In this document: one piece after another, positions 10,147 to 21,218 of the stretch
Layout of the letters: every line of letters begins with the position of its first letter
How positions within the stretch are numbered: the stretch's first letter is position 1
Source: Armigeres subalbatus
Lineage: Eukaryota; Arthropoda; Insecta; Diptera; Culicidae
Assembly: GCF_024139115.2 (NCBI RefSeq)
Contig: NC_085141.1
Coordinates: 216,479,783-216,543,782, forward strand
Direction of reading: 5' to 3'
DNA length: 64,000 nt
Made by a program: the position numbers and the translations under genes
The notes under the pieces: model-generated
Database searches by the model: none
What the model was told of the DNA's origin: nothing
What the model saw: only the letters and a program-made list of their open reading frames with translations

Positions 10147-10672
10147 AGCTTAGCTTAGCTTAGCTTTGACTGACTACACATATCTATGGTTGCTACTCCG
10201 TGATTGACCAGAATCAGTGAAATTGCACAAAGAATCAACTGAAAGTTCGACTGGGATTGTTCAAGCATTCTCAGTGTGCAAGTTTCAGTGACTCTAATAT
10301 TCAAATGATCAATAACGGCGCCGGCCACGTCCCTGTAGTCAGTTAGGAAGAGGGAAGGAATATTAGTAGGTGGTTTTTGCTATTTGAAGACCGTGTTTAC
10401 CTCTGCGTCTCCACAAAAACCATAGGAAGGATTATCAGTTAGTTGATGGGCATCGTTGGATCTGGATTCACTCTGATAAGCGATACGACCGTGCCACCGG
10501 CCGCACAATGCAGAACACAATATTTCGGCCGATCGCGCGATCGTTCTGCTGTCCGAAACAAGAGAAATATCGCACTGAACTGATTTTTATTACCGGCCGC
10601 GCAATGCAGAACACAATATTTCGGCCGATCCCGCGATCGTTGTGCTGTCCAAAACAAGAGAAATCACGCACT
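10147..10672 (-). mobile_element. Short retroposon with duplicated 5' monomers and 22-bp target duplication
   Basis: Identical 22-mers at 10125-10146 and 10673-10694 (starting cagtaatgatatttcat) flank this 526-bp insert. On the minus strand it begins with two direct ~75-80-bp GC-rich monomers (10591-10672 and 10495-10576), each with ggccgatc and cgatcgttctgctgtcc-type words. A middle region with cttcctaactgac and gacgtggccggcgcc follows, and the 3' tail is an (AGCTAA)-like repeat at 10147-10163. It has no reading frame. Tandem promoter-like monomers plus a repeat tail suggest a non-autonomous derivative joining a LINE 5' end to its 3' end. Confidence 0.78.
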
Positions 10673-10694
10673 CAGTAATGATATTTCATGAATT

Positions 10695-10910
10695 TAATCA
10701 AAAGTTCATTTCGAAAGTTCTCCCCCGGGAATTAATTCAGTTGGTCGCCCAGAATTTCTTTCAGGTATGCCTTCGAAAATTCCAAAAAATCCTTTCGAAA
10801 ATTCTTTTAAAAATTTGTCTAAGTATTATTTTAGAAACCCCTCGGAATTTCCTTCAGCAATACTTTTAGAAATTCTTCCAGGTATTGCATCGGAAATTCC
10901 TACCGGCTGC
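10695..10910. repeat. Degenerate GAATTTC-rich satellite, segment 4
   Basis: Same word pattern as the other segments. It joins segment 3 once the 22-bp-flanked retroposon is removed, and is cut on the right by the tandem array. Confidence 0.65.
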
Positions 10911-11246
10911 GCCATGTCGTCTCGATCTTTGTTTCGTTCTGTCAATCGCGTTCATATTTTTGTGCTAATGGGCGCCTACTATTCGAACGTCGATTGCTTC
11001 GATTTAGAAATTCAAATCTCATTCAAATAACTCATGCTTTCATTTCGTATCTCCGATTATTATTTTAACACAATCCGCTACTACCACAAAACCGCTCATC
11101 TCTACTCTTTTCTATGATTCTATTTGGTTAAAAAATCGCTAAACAACACATTGTTGAATTTTAAATTCTCTGTCATGTTAGTTTTCAAGTCCCAAGAACA
11201 TCGATCAAACAACAAAATCAAAAAATCTTCAAATGAAAATCTCGCA

Positions 11247-11392
11247 TAACTTTTCAAAAGCACCTAAGTAACATTTTTTCATGAATTAATTTGAATAGCG
11301 CAATCAAGAGAACAACATGATAGCTATTGATTGCTGTATTCAAATTAATTCATGAAAAAAATGTTACTTAGGTCCTTTTGAAAAGTTAAGCG
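11247..11392. mobile_element. Inverted-repeat MITE in tandem unit 1
   Basis: Arms run ctcgcataacttttcaaaag ... and its near complement ending cttttgaaaagttaagcgag, around a core with agctattgattgctgtattc. The flanks suggest a short aaat duplication. Related copies occur in unit 2, at 28726-28860 and, rearranged, at 35820-35990, so it is a dispersed family. Non-coding. Confidence 0.7.
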
Positions 11393-12129
11393 AGAAATCA
11401 TATTTTTCATTGCTTTTCATATTACATATTTTTGTGGTTCTACGTCTATCTCAGCCAAAGACCAACTGATTCCTTTCCTTCTGTTTTTTCATCACTAATT
11501 CACTACCAAAGTTCAAATCTGTGTTTTCTTCTTTTTTATGATCATCTTGTACCTTTGCTTCTCCGTCTATTTCCACCGGAGAGCATTTCTTTTTTTACTC
11601 CTCCTACTTTCTCTCTTTTACACAAAAAAAATACCCCGAATCAAGGCCAGCTACCAACCGCGCCATGTCGGGGCCGAGCGAATATCCTTAGGACATCCGT
11701 CGAATATCTGATTTATCATGGGCCGTATACTCACAAGTATGTTCTGACAGAACGAGTAGCTCTAGTGATACATAGATGATGTAGCCAATATTCGGATTAG
11801 TATCGTCTCGATCTTTGTTTCGTTCTGTCAATCGAGTTCATTTTTTTGTGCTAATGGGCGCCTACTATTCGAACGTCGATTGCTTCGATTTAGAAATTCA
11901 AATCTCATTCAAATAACTCATGCTTTCATTTCGTATCTCCGATTATTATTTTAACACAATCCGCTACTACCACAAAACCGCTCACCTCTACTCTTTTCTA
12001 TGATTCTATTTGGTTAAAAAATCGCTAAACAGCACTTTGTTGAATTTTAAATTCTCTGTCATGTTAGTTTTCAAGTCCCAAGAACATCGACCAAACAACA
12101 AAATCAAAAAATCTTCAAATGAAAATCTC

Positions 12130-12272
12130 GCATAACTTTTCAAAAGCACCTAAGTAACATTTTTCATGAATTAATTTGAATAAGCGCAATCAAGAGAACA
12201 ACATGATAGCTATTGATTGCTGTATTCAAATTAATTCATGAAAAAATATTACTTAGGTCACTGAAAAGTTAA
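12130..12272. mobile_element. Inverted-repeat MITE in tandem unit 2
   Basis: This is the same element as in unit 1 at the same internal position, with small indels on the right arm (cactgaaaagttaaacg). Its shared position shows that units 1 and 2 were duplicated after the MITE arrived. Confidence 0.7.
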
Positions 12273-12981
12273 ACGAAAATCATATTTTTCATTGCTTTTC
12301 ATATTACATATTTTTGTGGTTCTACGTCTATCTCAGCCAAAGACCAACTGATTCCTTTCCTTCTGTTTTTTCATCACTAATTCACTACCAAAGTTCAAAT
12401 CTGTGTTTTCTTCTTTTTTTTATGATCATCTTGTACCTTTGCTTCTCCGTCTATTTCCACCGGAGAGCATTTCTTTTTTTACTCCTCCTACTTTCTCTCT
12501 TTTACACAAAAAAAATACCCCGAATCAAGGCCAGCTACCAACCGCGCCATGTCGGGGCCGAGCGAATATCCTTAGGACATCCGTCGAATATCTGATTTAT
12601 CATGGGCCGTATACTCACAAGTATGTTCTGACAGAACGAGTAGCTCTAGTGATACATAGATGATGTAGCCAATATTCGGATTAGTATCGTCTCGATCTTT
12701 GTTTCGTTCTGTCAATCGAGTTCATTTTTTTTGTGCTAATGGGCGCCTACTATTCGAACGTCGATTGCTTCGATTTAGAAATTCAAATCTCATTCAAATA
12801 ACTCATGCTTTCATTTCGTATCTCCGATTATTATTTTAACACAATCCGCTACTACCACAATCCCGCTCACCTCTACTCTTTTCTATGATTCTATTTGGTT
12901 AAAAAATCGCTAAACAACACTTTGTTGAATTTTAAATTCTCTGTCATGTTAGTTTTCAAGTCACAAGAACTACGATCAAAC

Positions 12982-13374
12982 TAGGAATGGGCGATACCGA
13001 TACGATATATCGGGAATCGATATTTTCGCTCCGATTAATCGATATTTCGTATCGATTTTTTTAAGTTCGATTTTTGACTGTATCGATTTTTTCTAGCGGA
13101 TATCGGATTTCGATTTTTTGAATTCCAAAAATATAGCACATTAGGCACAATCTGTTAAAAACAGCGAAACTTTGATGTGCGATTCGATGACCTGAAATGA
13201 AAAATCTAAACCAAACCTTTTTTTTTTTTTTTTGCTCCTGCTTTTAATTTTTCGGGCGTATCGATATATCGGCATATCGATGTTTCAACGCCGATATTTT
13301 TCGGCATCGATTTTTCGACAATAAAAACATCGATTCGGCAGTATCGATATTTTTCCGAAAAACGCCCATTCCTA
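12982..13374. mobile_element. hAT-type MITE with 8-bp target duplication
   Basis: The 8-mer gatcaaac is present at 12974-12981 and 13375-13382. The insert begins taggaatgggcg and ends cgcccattccta, a perfect 12-bp inverted terminus. An 8-bp duplication plus TAGG..TGGGC termini are diagnostic of hAT-type transposition. The interior is packed with tatcgata-type words and has a poly-T run. No transposase frame, so it is non-autonomous. Units 1 and 2 supply empty sites. Confidence 0.9.
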
Positions 13375-14075
13375 GATCAAACAACAAAATCAGAAAATCT
13401 TCAAACATCGTTTTTTTTTATTGCTTTTCATATTATTTGTGTGGCTCTACGTTTATATCAGCCAAAGACCAACTGTTTCCTTCCTTTTTTTCATCACTAC
13501 CAAAGTTCAAATTTATGTTTTTTTTTCTTTTTTATGATCCTCTTGTACACTCGCTTCTCCGTATATTTCCACCGGAGAGCATTTTAAAATTCTTTTCATC
13601 GCATTTTTCTGTTTTTTCTTCTTTTTCATATTAACTTGTACCTTTGCTTCTCTGGCTATTTCCTCCGGAGAGCATTTCTCATCTCTTTTTTTCTCCTCCT
13701 ACTTTCTCTCTTTTACACAAAAAATACCCAGAATCATGGCCAGCTACCAACCGCGCCATGTCGGGGCCGAGCGAATATCCTTAGGACATCCGTCGAATAT
13801 CTGAATTATCATGGGCCGTGTACTCATGTATGTATGTATGTTCTGACAGAACGAGTAGCTCTAGTGATACATAGACGATGTAGCCAATATTCGGATTAGT
13901 ATCGTCTCGATCTTTGTTTCGTTCTGTCAATCGAGTTCATATTTTTGTGCTAATGAGCGCCTACTATTCGAACGTCGATTGCTTCGATTTAGAAATTCAA
14001 ATCTCATTCAAATAACTCATGCTTTCATTTCGTATCTCCGATTATTGTTTTAACACAATCCGCTACTACCACAAT

Positions 14076-15605
14076 CGGCTCCCGTAATTCCGCTGGATTT
14101 ACTCTCCGGATATTCCGGATGAATTTCAAAAGGAATTCCCTAAGGAACTCCTGAAGGTATTTCCGAAATTCTTGAATTTCTCTGTGAAATCCTCCAAGAA
14201 TTTCTTCGGAATTTTCTCCAGGGATTCTTTCGGCAAATTCTCAAGAAAATTACTTGGAGATATATCCAGAGTTTTTTTTGGAGATAAACCAAGATATTTC
14301 TTTAAGAATTGCTTTAGAAAAACCTTAAAAAATCCTTAAGGAATACTTGCGACTTGAGAATTCCTCCAGAAATTTCTTCCGAGATTTCTTTGAAAATTCC
14401 TTCGGAAATTCCAAAATTATTTTAAGAATTTCTTCGGAAACTCTTTTAGAAATTCCATCGGAATTTGCTTTGAAAATTTTGTCGGAATTCCTACAAAAAT
14501 TTCTTCGGATATTCCTACGGAAATTGCTTCAGGGAAATCTTGCTGCAGAAATCGGTCTTGAAATTCCTTCGATTTTTTTTAGAAATTGCTTCAGAAATTA
14601 TTTCAGGAATTTCTTTAATAAATTCTTCCAGTATTCCTATTATTATTTAAATTTCTCCAGTACTTCATCCAGGAATTCATTCGATTTTTCGGAATTCCAT
14701 CGGACATTGCTCCGAAAATTTAATTAGAATTACCTGAGACCTTCGGATATTACTGTACTATTTATTTCAGGAGTCACTTCTGAAATTTATTTAGAAATTC
14801 TTTTAGGATTATTCGGAAATTACTTTAAGAGTTCTTTCGTAAATTTCATCTGGAAATTCATTTGAAATTTCCTTTAGAAATTCTTCCAGAAATTCCTTTA
14901 GTATTTCCTATTTCATTCTTTAATAAATTCTCAGAAAAAATATTCCAATTAAATTTCCGGAGTAATTCCTGCAGGAGTTTCGGAAGAAATTTTATATGGT
15001 TTTACTAAAAGAATTTCCGAAGGATTGCAAATCCTGGAGGGAGTTTTAAGATAATTTCGAAAAAAAAATGTCAAAAGGATTTAAAAGGAATTTCCGAAGG
15101 GATTTTCAAAAAAATTTCGAAAAGAATCTATGAAAAAAATTCTAAAAGAATTCGTAAAGGAATTTCCGAAATTTTCTTAGAATTGCTTCTTTGAATTTTC
15201 AAAAGAATGTCTTGGGAAATATCCAAAGGAATTGCTGGATTTATCTCTGAAGTAATTTCCAGAGGATTTTCAGGTAAAAGATCCATATACTGAATTCCGG
15301 AAAAATATTTGGAGGAATGTCCAAAGATGTTCTTTGCCAAATTAAATGTCGGAAATGCCTTCAGGTGTTCCTTTGTCACTTCCGTTAGCATTTTGTTTGT
15401 AAACTCCCAAGGACATTCTTGAAATTTTGATTTGTGGAAGGGATTTTTTCTGGCAATTCCAGAAGAATAATTAGATAAATTTCCAAGGGAATGAAATTTC
15501 CGATGGTATCCGAAGGAATACCTGAAACAATTTTTGAATTGGATGTTTTCGGAAAAAACATTCCAATGAATTTCTAGAGACCTTTTCAATGAATTAAACG
15601 ATTGC
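14076..15605. repeat. Degenerate GAATTTC-rich satellite, segment 5
   Basis: This is the longest uninterrupted stretch of the satellite, about 1.5 kb. The apparent frames at 14347-14727 and 15128-15607 are Phe/Ser/Asn-rich translations of the repeat and not genes. Confidence 0.7.
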
Positions 15606-15750
15606 ATTACATTTTATGAACGATAAAATTGATTTTTTGTTTGACTGATTACTATTGTAGTTCTTACTACTGACGCCAAATTATAAATGAACCAATTACG
15701 CCCAAATTGCTGTTACCACACCATTACCAGAGCTTTGACGCCGCCAGTGC

Positions 15751-15864
15751 TGCGAGGTTCCTAAGCCAAGTTACCATTTTTGCATTCGTATATCATGCGG
15801 CTAACACGATGAAACAATGCCCAGGGAAGTCGAGGATCTTATCGCACGGCTAAAGAAGGCCCCT
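15751..15864 (-). mobile_element. Feilai SINE, internally deleted copy
   Basis: The body blocks gcgaggttcctaagccaagt and tgcccagggaagtcgag are followed directly by the 5' end cgcacggctaaagaaggccc. The B-box region between them is missing, so this is a deletion derivative on the minus strand. Confidence 0.65.
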
Positions 15865-15865
15865 A

Positions 15866-18526
15866 TTCCACCGTCCTTATAATATTCCCCTATCTCGAAT
15901 GATTTGAACGACTTCTGACAAGCTTGCCGAACTGAACAGGTATATGAGCATTCCAAAACCCCAATACTCAATGGGCCAATGGGAGCTCTCGGTGATTATG
16001 TAAGCAAAAATAACCATTTTAGGTTAACGCTACATCATATGTTTTATCATGTCGTAACATTGCAACCAGGAACTGCAACATCTACATCGTCGCCGGCAAC
16101 TGCATAATAACCCAAAAAACAGCTCCACAAAACGTGTTTCGTTCCGATACATATTTCACGTGCGGTGCCTGCATAATAATGCATTCATTTTAATAGCCCA
16201 GCATCACAACATCTTGACGTGACTTTCTCAAACTATTACCCCAACAACAGACGACCAACGGATAAAACAGGATTCCAGCCACGGGCTCTCGATTCGCGGG
16301 CCCAGTCGGTCCGGTCGTACCTACATATAATACGCAGAAAGAAGCAACAAAATTGTAAAACAAAATCGCCCGGGCAGAAGAAAACCACTTTTACTTTCTT
16401 CGGTCGTTTTCTTGCATGTTCTTTCCTTGGAACTACATTTTTTTGCGCGCAACTCTGGCAAGGTAATCAACCCGTTTATCGTTTCAAATCCCCTTTAGAA
16501 AATGAAAGTGATGTTGCCGTACGGAGGCGAGATGATAATAACGTGTTGGGAACGTTCAGATTATAACCTTGCTACTAAACAAAGATGACAATCTGGCCAT
16601 GCACAATGTTAGTTTTGATTCGTTTGACAAGTTTCTATCTTTGGTGATTAAGAGCTACCGTTCACCACGGCAGGTTGTATATTTGGAAATAAGATTGCTA
16701 CTTAGCTTTTGGCGTTGGTCTTGAATCTAAATGACAAGGTCTCCAATTAACTGAAATAAGGCAGCTTGTTGTTGTACAGAATACTATGATCCCGAGTACT
16801 TCCTGTGCAACTACATTTCCGATTTAGGAGTCAGAATGCAACACCGAGAAACTTTGAATACCATCGTTGTTTCATTTCAATCCGATCAAAATTTGTTCAA
16901 CAGGTGAAATCTTTTATCTTCCTATTTCTATCTACACGCTTCAACTTTGACTCTATTATGTTAGTTCAAACAGCCGGCATTTACTGACAGATATAATGAG
17001 TCCTTCAAGCAAGCATACTACAGTTCAACGTAACATCACTCTTCGATTCACGAGCTCTCGAGAGTTACCCGGCGATAATCTCGATGATGGGGCTCATAAC
17101 GCATTCCACAATGAGTGTGTAATCAAGCGAAAGAAAGTAAGCTGTTAGGCTAAAATCGAAAGGCTTGTGGCCGTTGTGAGTTTCCGTCGAAAACTACGAA
17201 GATCGCACTGTTGTGAGGTGGGTGACGTAGGAAAAAACCACCGACTGCAAGTACCAGGCGGTAGTTGAAGTAGCAATGGACAGTGGTCAAAACAAGTAAA
17301 AAGGCAAAAGCATGGCTTAATATGGAACTTGTATGTTTGCTTTAATCTCTTTGTAACTTTAAATGGGAAAACGCCATCTTAAGCTAGAATAAAATAACGA
17401 CCTCATGGTACTGACATTAAGTCGAAAATAATGATTAAATCTTCATAAACGCTGTTTTCGTAGATCAGTGACGCTGAAAGTTCTGATGTTTCGCTCTATT
17501 TGTCCCACTGTGCAATATTCGGCGTGGTCGTATGGAACCACAAGAAAGTTGAATTGTCCAACGCGTAGTGCCGCGCAACATACGCAGCATCCGATGCGGT
17601 GAAGAATGACGTCGTTTTCTCCGCTCTATATTGTTGCATCTTTTGCAATCCGTTTGCTCCGGCTAAATGCTGAACAACACTCAAGTGGCATTAGCTTGCG
17701 TGTGCATTGAACTGTGTGCAATAACAAAACTTTGAATGAACGGCTCCATCATGTGGCTGCCCGGTCGACCGACCAGGACCAGACTTACGCATTATAAACA
17801 CTTCACCGCATGCAGTGCTTCGGTGGTATTTTGATTCCTTCGAAATAAAAAGTGCTTGCTTTTGAGTAAAAACCGTTGAAAATTATCGTTGATCGAGTGG
17901 ATTGATCATTCAGGGCTGTTGGCTGTTGAAAATCAATTTCACCGTATGAAGCGGCAAAATGGACAGCAGCCAGCGATTGCGCAGTATTCGATTCATCTTC
18001 TAGATAATTTGAATCTACCAAATCTGTTGCAAAAGAGTGCAACATAATTACTAGCGACCAATTAGCATGGAATGGCTTTCAGCTAAATTAGCTTTGCATT
18101 TTACACATTGTATGTAATAACTCACATCTCGCACGGCTTGCGTGTGAACTTGTGTATCGCGTCCTGACAGCGTGACGCGAGACGTATGCTTGAATAGATG
18201 CTTGGTAAACTGACTGGAAACTTCGAGATCTGCAGCCGAATTCCGAAGATTCAAGAAAAAATTGAAAAATTTCTTTATAAATAGAGATTTATAAATTCCC
18301 TTTCTCTTTTCAAAAATTTCTTCTCTTCATACCGCAAAACTAAAATTTCTTGCGAAGAAAAATATTAGTTCATATATTTTTCACTAGATGTCTTTTGACA
18401 ACTATTTTCATACTGATTATTCAAAACATCCTCATATCGAAAATAAAACTTGCTTTCGCTTAGTGTTACCAAAACAATGAAGGCAGGATAGAAAATGATT
18501 AGTAGGTTTTTAGTTAGTGATGAAAA
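15866..18526. other. Low-copy-looking region, no gene confirmed
   Basis: About 2.7 kb of balanced composition with no terminal repeats, tRNA boxes or tandem words seen. Frames at 16219-16566 (+), 17496-17684, 17803-18045 and 18051-18254 (all minus) are short, without recognisable domains, and lack convincing start or splice context. It could hold regulatory DNA or an unrecognised non-coding exon. Confidence 0.4.
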
Positions 18527-18907
18527 TACCCAAGTAACCAAAAATTCCTTTAAAGGTGCGTTTTTCGTTTAATCAGCTCAGCCAAGGTGATTGAGCGAAA
18601 AACGTACTTTTAAGGTCACTCCTGACGGAATCCAAGTTCCAAAGTGCTCGAGTTTTCGGGGGCACACCACTCGATTCAGAGGCGGCGCACAACTGTCATT
18701 TTTGTTGATTTAGCTTTGCTTCGTCGCAGCATGCGTGAAATAATAAAAATGACTGTTGTGCGTTGCTTCCGTATCGAGTGGTGTACTAAAAACAAACGCA
18801 CTTTAAACAGATTCCGTCAGGAAATATAGAAACTTTGATTACTTGGGTACCTTAGGGGAATTTTTTATTACTTGGGTACCTTAGGGGAATTTTTGATTAC
18901 TTGGGTA
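18527..18907. mobile_element. MITE with 22-bp termini and a triplicated right end
   Basis: The left end tacccaagtaaccaaaaatt (18527 on) and the right end 18886-18907 are inverted copies with one mismatch in 22. The right terminus is present as a ~31-bp direct repeat (starts near 18837 and 18868, final end at 18895). A second inverted pair inside (cctgacggaatc at about 18621 and gattccgtcagg at about 18811) bounds a nested ~200-bp foldback. Non-coding. Confidence 0.65.
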
Positions 18908-18995
18908 TGCAGTAACAACAACATTGTTGTGATTTCTAACTGTGTGAAAATAACGAATAATTTAATATTATAACCTCGAATATACCGAAACATTA

Positions 18996-19036
18996 GCTTT
19001 AGCTTAGCTTCAGCTTAGCTTTCGCTTAGGTTTAGC
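18996..19036. repeat. AGCTTAGCTT-type microsatellite
   Basis: Variants of agcttagctt/c repeat about six times. Similar words form the tail of the retroposon at 10147-10672, so this may be a relic tail of that family. Confidence 0.5.
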
Positions 19037-19191
19037 TTAGCTTTATTTTTTTTTTCTTGTTTACAAGAGATTTTTAACCGAGATTCGGCTGTTGGTGCTA
19101 TCTTTATTTTTTTTTTTTATATGTCTCGATCCAGTTATTTTAACATTTCTTCTTCAAAGAACTATTTTTAAAAAATCAGGAATTTCATGAG

Positions 19192-19591
19192 CATTAGCAT
19201 TAGCATTAGCATTGTTACGGTGTAATTCGTAGATTGGACACTAGTGATACTCATGTTTTACTTTTGAGATCCTTATCTAGAACGCTATCAGAAATCAAGA
19301 AGGGAAGTGGTCCTTGATTCCAGTCTTAAACAAAAATAACAAAAGCATGAGGATTACTACTCCTGGCCACGCCCATCTTCACCGTAACTAGGGAGAGGAA
19401 GGAAGTGTTGATGTAGTTCTTACTTAACGAGAGGCCACCGACTTAGCAACACCCTCATAAGTACCACGGAGTTGGATAATGAGGAAGGTATTCGTTGGGT
19501 CAGGATTTGCCTGTAGCTGGCAATGTAACCGTGGTAGATCTTACCCCGTAACACACCACGTAAAGGTGTCTACCCAGCATTACGGGTAAAC
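19192..19591 (-). mobile_element. 400-bp SINE-like retroposon with (TGCTAA)n tail and 19-bp target duplication
   Basis: Identical 19-mers (aaatcaggaatttcatgag) at 19173-19191 and 19592-19610 flank the insert. On the minus strand it begins gtttacccgtaatgctgggt and ends in (TGCTAA)n. The middle contains a run of cttcc words then gggcgtggccagg, a core also seen in the elements at 10147-10672, 51993-52450 and 52875-53313. I see no clear tRNA A/B boxes at its head. The features indicate LINE-mobilised retroposition. Confidence 0.8.
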
Positions 19592-20300
19592 AAATCAGGA
19601 ATTTCATGAGTTCCAAAAACACATTTGGCATCAAAAAAGTTCCAGAAAGTCAATTATGTATTCAACAAAAAATCGATATAGGGGAAATGTTCCGATCTCC
19701 ATCTCACTGTACATATATTCATCTCATCGCTAAACAAAAAAATACGGCACCAAATTCGTCGCTTCTTTTTGTCAACATGCGTGCTCACTGCTGAAAAAAT
19801 TCACAAAAATAATAAACAAACCAAATTCCTTTCCATTGCTTTGTTTTTGATGGGATGGAAATAGGAGCTATGAGATGAAGTGGCGAACCGTTCCCCTAAC
19901 ACCAGATCTCGAAGTTTCATGCATTTCTAGCACATTTGGCATCAAAAAAAAAAAATTCGAGCTCGAAAAAAGATTTAAGTCCCAAAAAGTAAATTCCTTC
20001 GAATAATTTTTTAGATAACACCAGATCTCGACATTTTATGCATTTCTAAGACATTCGGCAATAAAAAAAATCAATATAAAAATAAAAAAATTGGGACCGA
20101 TTTTTTTTATGTCAGATGTCAGACGTCAAAATGCGGTCTCAAAAAAAAAATTAAAAAAGAGATGGTTTTTTATCCCACATGTCCTAGAAATGCATAAAAC
20201 GTCGAGATCTGGTGTTATCTCTAAATCAAATTTTTTGAAAGACATTCGGCATCAAAAAAAATTACAATAAGTCAATAGGCCAATACAAATATTTAAGAAC
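19592..20300. repeat. Cluster of ~120-bp AACACCAGATCTCG repeat units
   Basis: Units reading aacaccagatctcg, then tgcatttctaagacat, then ggcatcaaaaaaa occur at about 19897 and 20014 and inverted near 20185-20225. Two further direct units lie at 21822-21975. A part unit begins at 19610. The cluster is split by the SINE at 19192, the MITE at 19681-19896 and the 20487-21764 element. Non-coding. Confidence 0.65.
19681..19896. mobile_element. TA-flanked MITE, family with ggggaaatgttccgatctcc ends
   Basis: The insert begins ggggaaatgttccgatctcc and ends with a partial complement (ggcgaaccgttcccc), with TA on both sides. Related copies are at 48199-48344 and about 63608-63820. The arms include catctcac / tgagatgaag. 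This is the Tc1/mariner-type MITE form. Non-coding. Confidence 0.65.
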
Positions 20301-20679
20301 TATTTTGTCTACCCCCTCGGATTTTTTTTTGCCAAAAAATAATATTTTGAGGGGGCAACAAAATAAAATTCGGATAATTTTCAGGATTTTCAAAACATTC
20401 TTTAACAAATCCGAGGAGTTTTTTGATTTTTTTCATTTTAATATTTATTTTTTATCATCCTTCCCTTGGCCTTTCGGAGACCAGTAGGGTATCCAATCAT
20501 GGTTTGAACCAAATGGCGGGTTTCAGGTGAGCCGGCAGAACAAAGTTGATCTATTTTATTAAAGGGGCATGTTAGAACTGCGATTTCTAATTTATATGGA
20601 AGCTTAGTTCATTATCTTTCTAAAAACATCCTGGGTGCACATATTTATGCTTAGTTTCATTGAAAAAAATTAACAATTA

Positions 20680-20870
20680 GGGGGAAAGACGGCTTTGGCA
20701 GGTTTTGTTCTATTATTGGCAGGGGAGTTTTTGTCGACCAAATTTTTTGAAATTTGGCCACAATATTCTTTGATATGCAAAGAATGCTTAGGCCAAATTT
20801 GAGCCTAGTCAGTCATAAAAAACCCCCCTGCCAATAATAGAACAAAACCTGCCAAAGCCGTCATTCCCCC
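20680..20870. mobile_element. Hairpin MITE, ggcaggttttgttctattat family, copy 1
   Basis: Long inverted arms begin gggggaaagacggctttggc and end gccaaagccgtcattccccc, flanked by TA. A second copy is at 51117-51292. It lies inside the 20487-21764 element. Non-coding. Confidence 0.8.
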
Positions 20871-21078
20871 TACATAACTTTGATTCGTACCATGGTTTGA
20901 ACTACACTGTTTGAACTACATGGTTTGAACTAAATTCGTACCATTGTTTGAACTACTGCAGCAGCCAGCAGCTCCTAAATGTAATACTAATCACATGCAT
21001 GAAACGCTGAGGAAATCTATAGTAAAGCAAATTCGTTTTACTATTCATCTTCTCGCATTAGATTAGTAGCTCGAAACG

Positions 21079-21218
21079 CAGGGCCGGATTTAGCCGGAAG
21101 AAGGCCCCGGGGCCGACAGCTTGTGGGGGCCCCAAAATGTACGAAAAAGGTTGGTTTTGGTACATAAGATTTGTGGGGGCCCGGGGCCACGGCCCACCGC
21201 CCCCTAAATCCGGCCCTG
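21079..21218. mobile_element. 140-bp hAT MITE with 8-bp target duplication
   Basis: The target duplication tcgaaacg is at 21071-21078 and 21219-21226. Inverted termini cagggccggatttag and ctaaatccggccctg are perfect over 15 bp. The interior is GC-rich (ggggccc words) against an AT-rich surround. This is the classical hAT signature with no coding capacity. Confidence 0.92.

Larger units (their letters stand above)
10911..14075. repeat. Tandem array of ~0.9-kb units, three and a fraction
   Basis: The marker ctcgatctttgtttcgttct starts units at 10921, 11817, 12691 and 13906, giving periods of 896, 874 and 1215 bp. The fourth unit stops near 14075. Units 1 and 2 are almost identical and carry an inverted-repeat MITE. 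Unit 3 lacks that MITE, has an internal duplication of the ttccaccggagagcatt segment, and holds a hAT MITE. A pyrimidine-rich middle gives the same spurious open frame in each unit. No conserved coding signal. The array splits the GAATTTC satellite. Confidence 0.85.

Noticed and set aside
11432..12663. Repeated ~90-115-codon frame in the tandem units
   Set aside because: It is identical by duplication only, crosses a pyrimidine-rich tract, changes frame between units, and has no coding features.
14347..15607. Open frames of 126 and 159 codons in the satellite block
   Set aside because: They translate the degenerate GAATTTC repeat (Phe/Ile/Ser/Asn-rich), lack domains, and the same texture gives frames on both strands.
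16219..16566. 115-codon plus-strand frame in the low-copy region
   Set aside because: No domain, no start context, and an ordinary length for chance in this composition.
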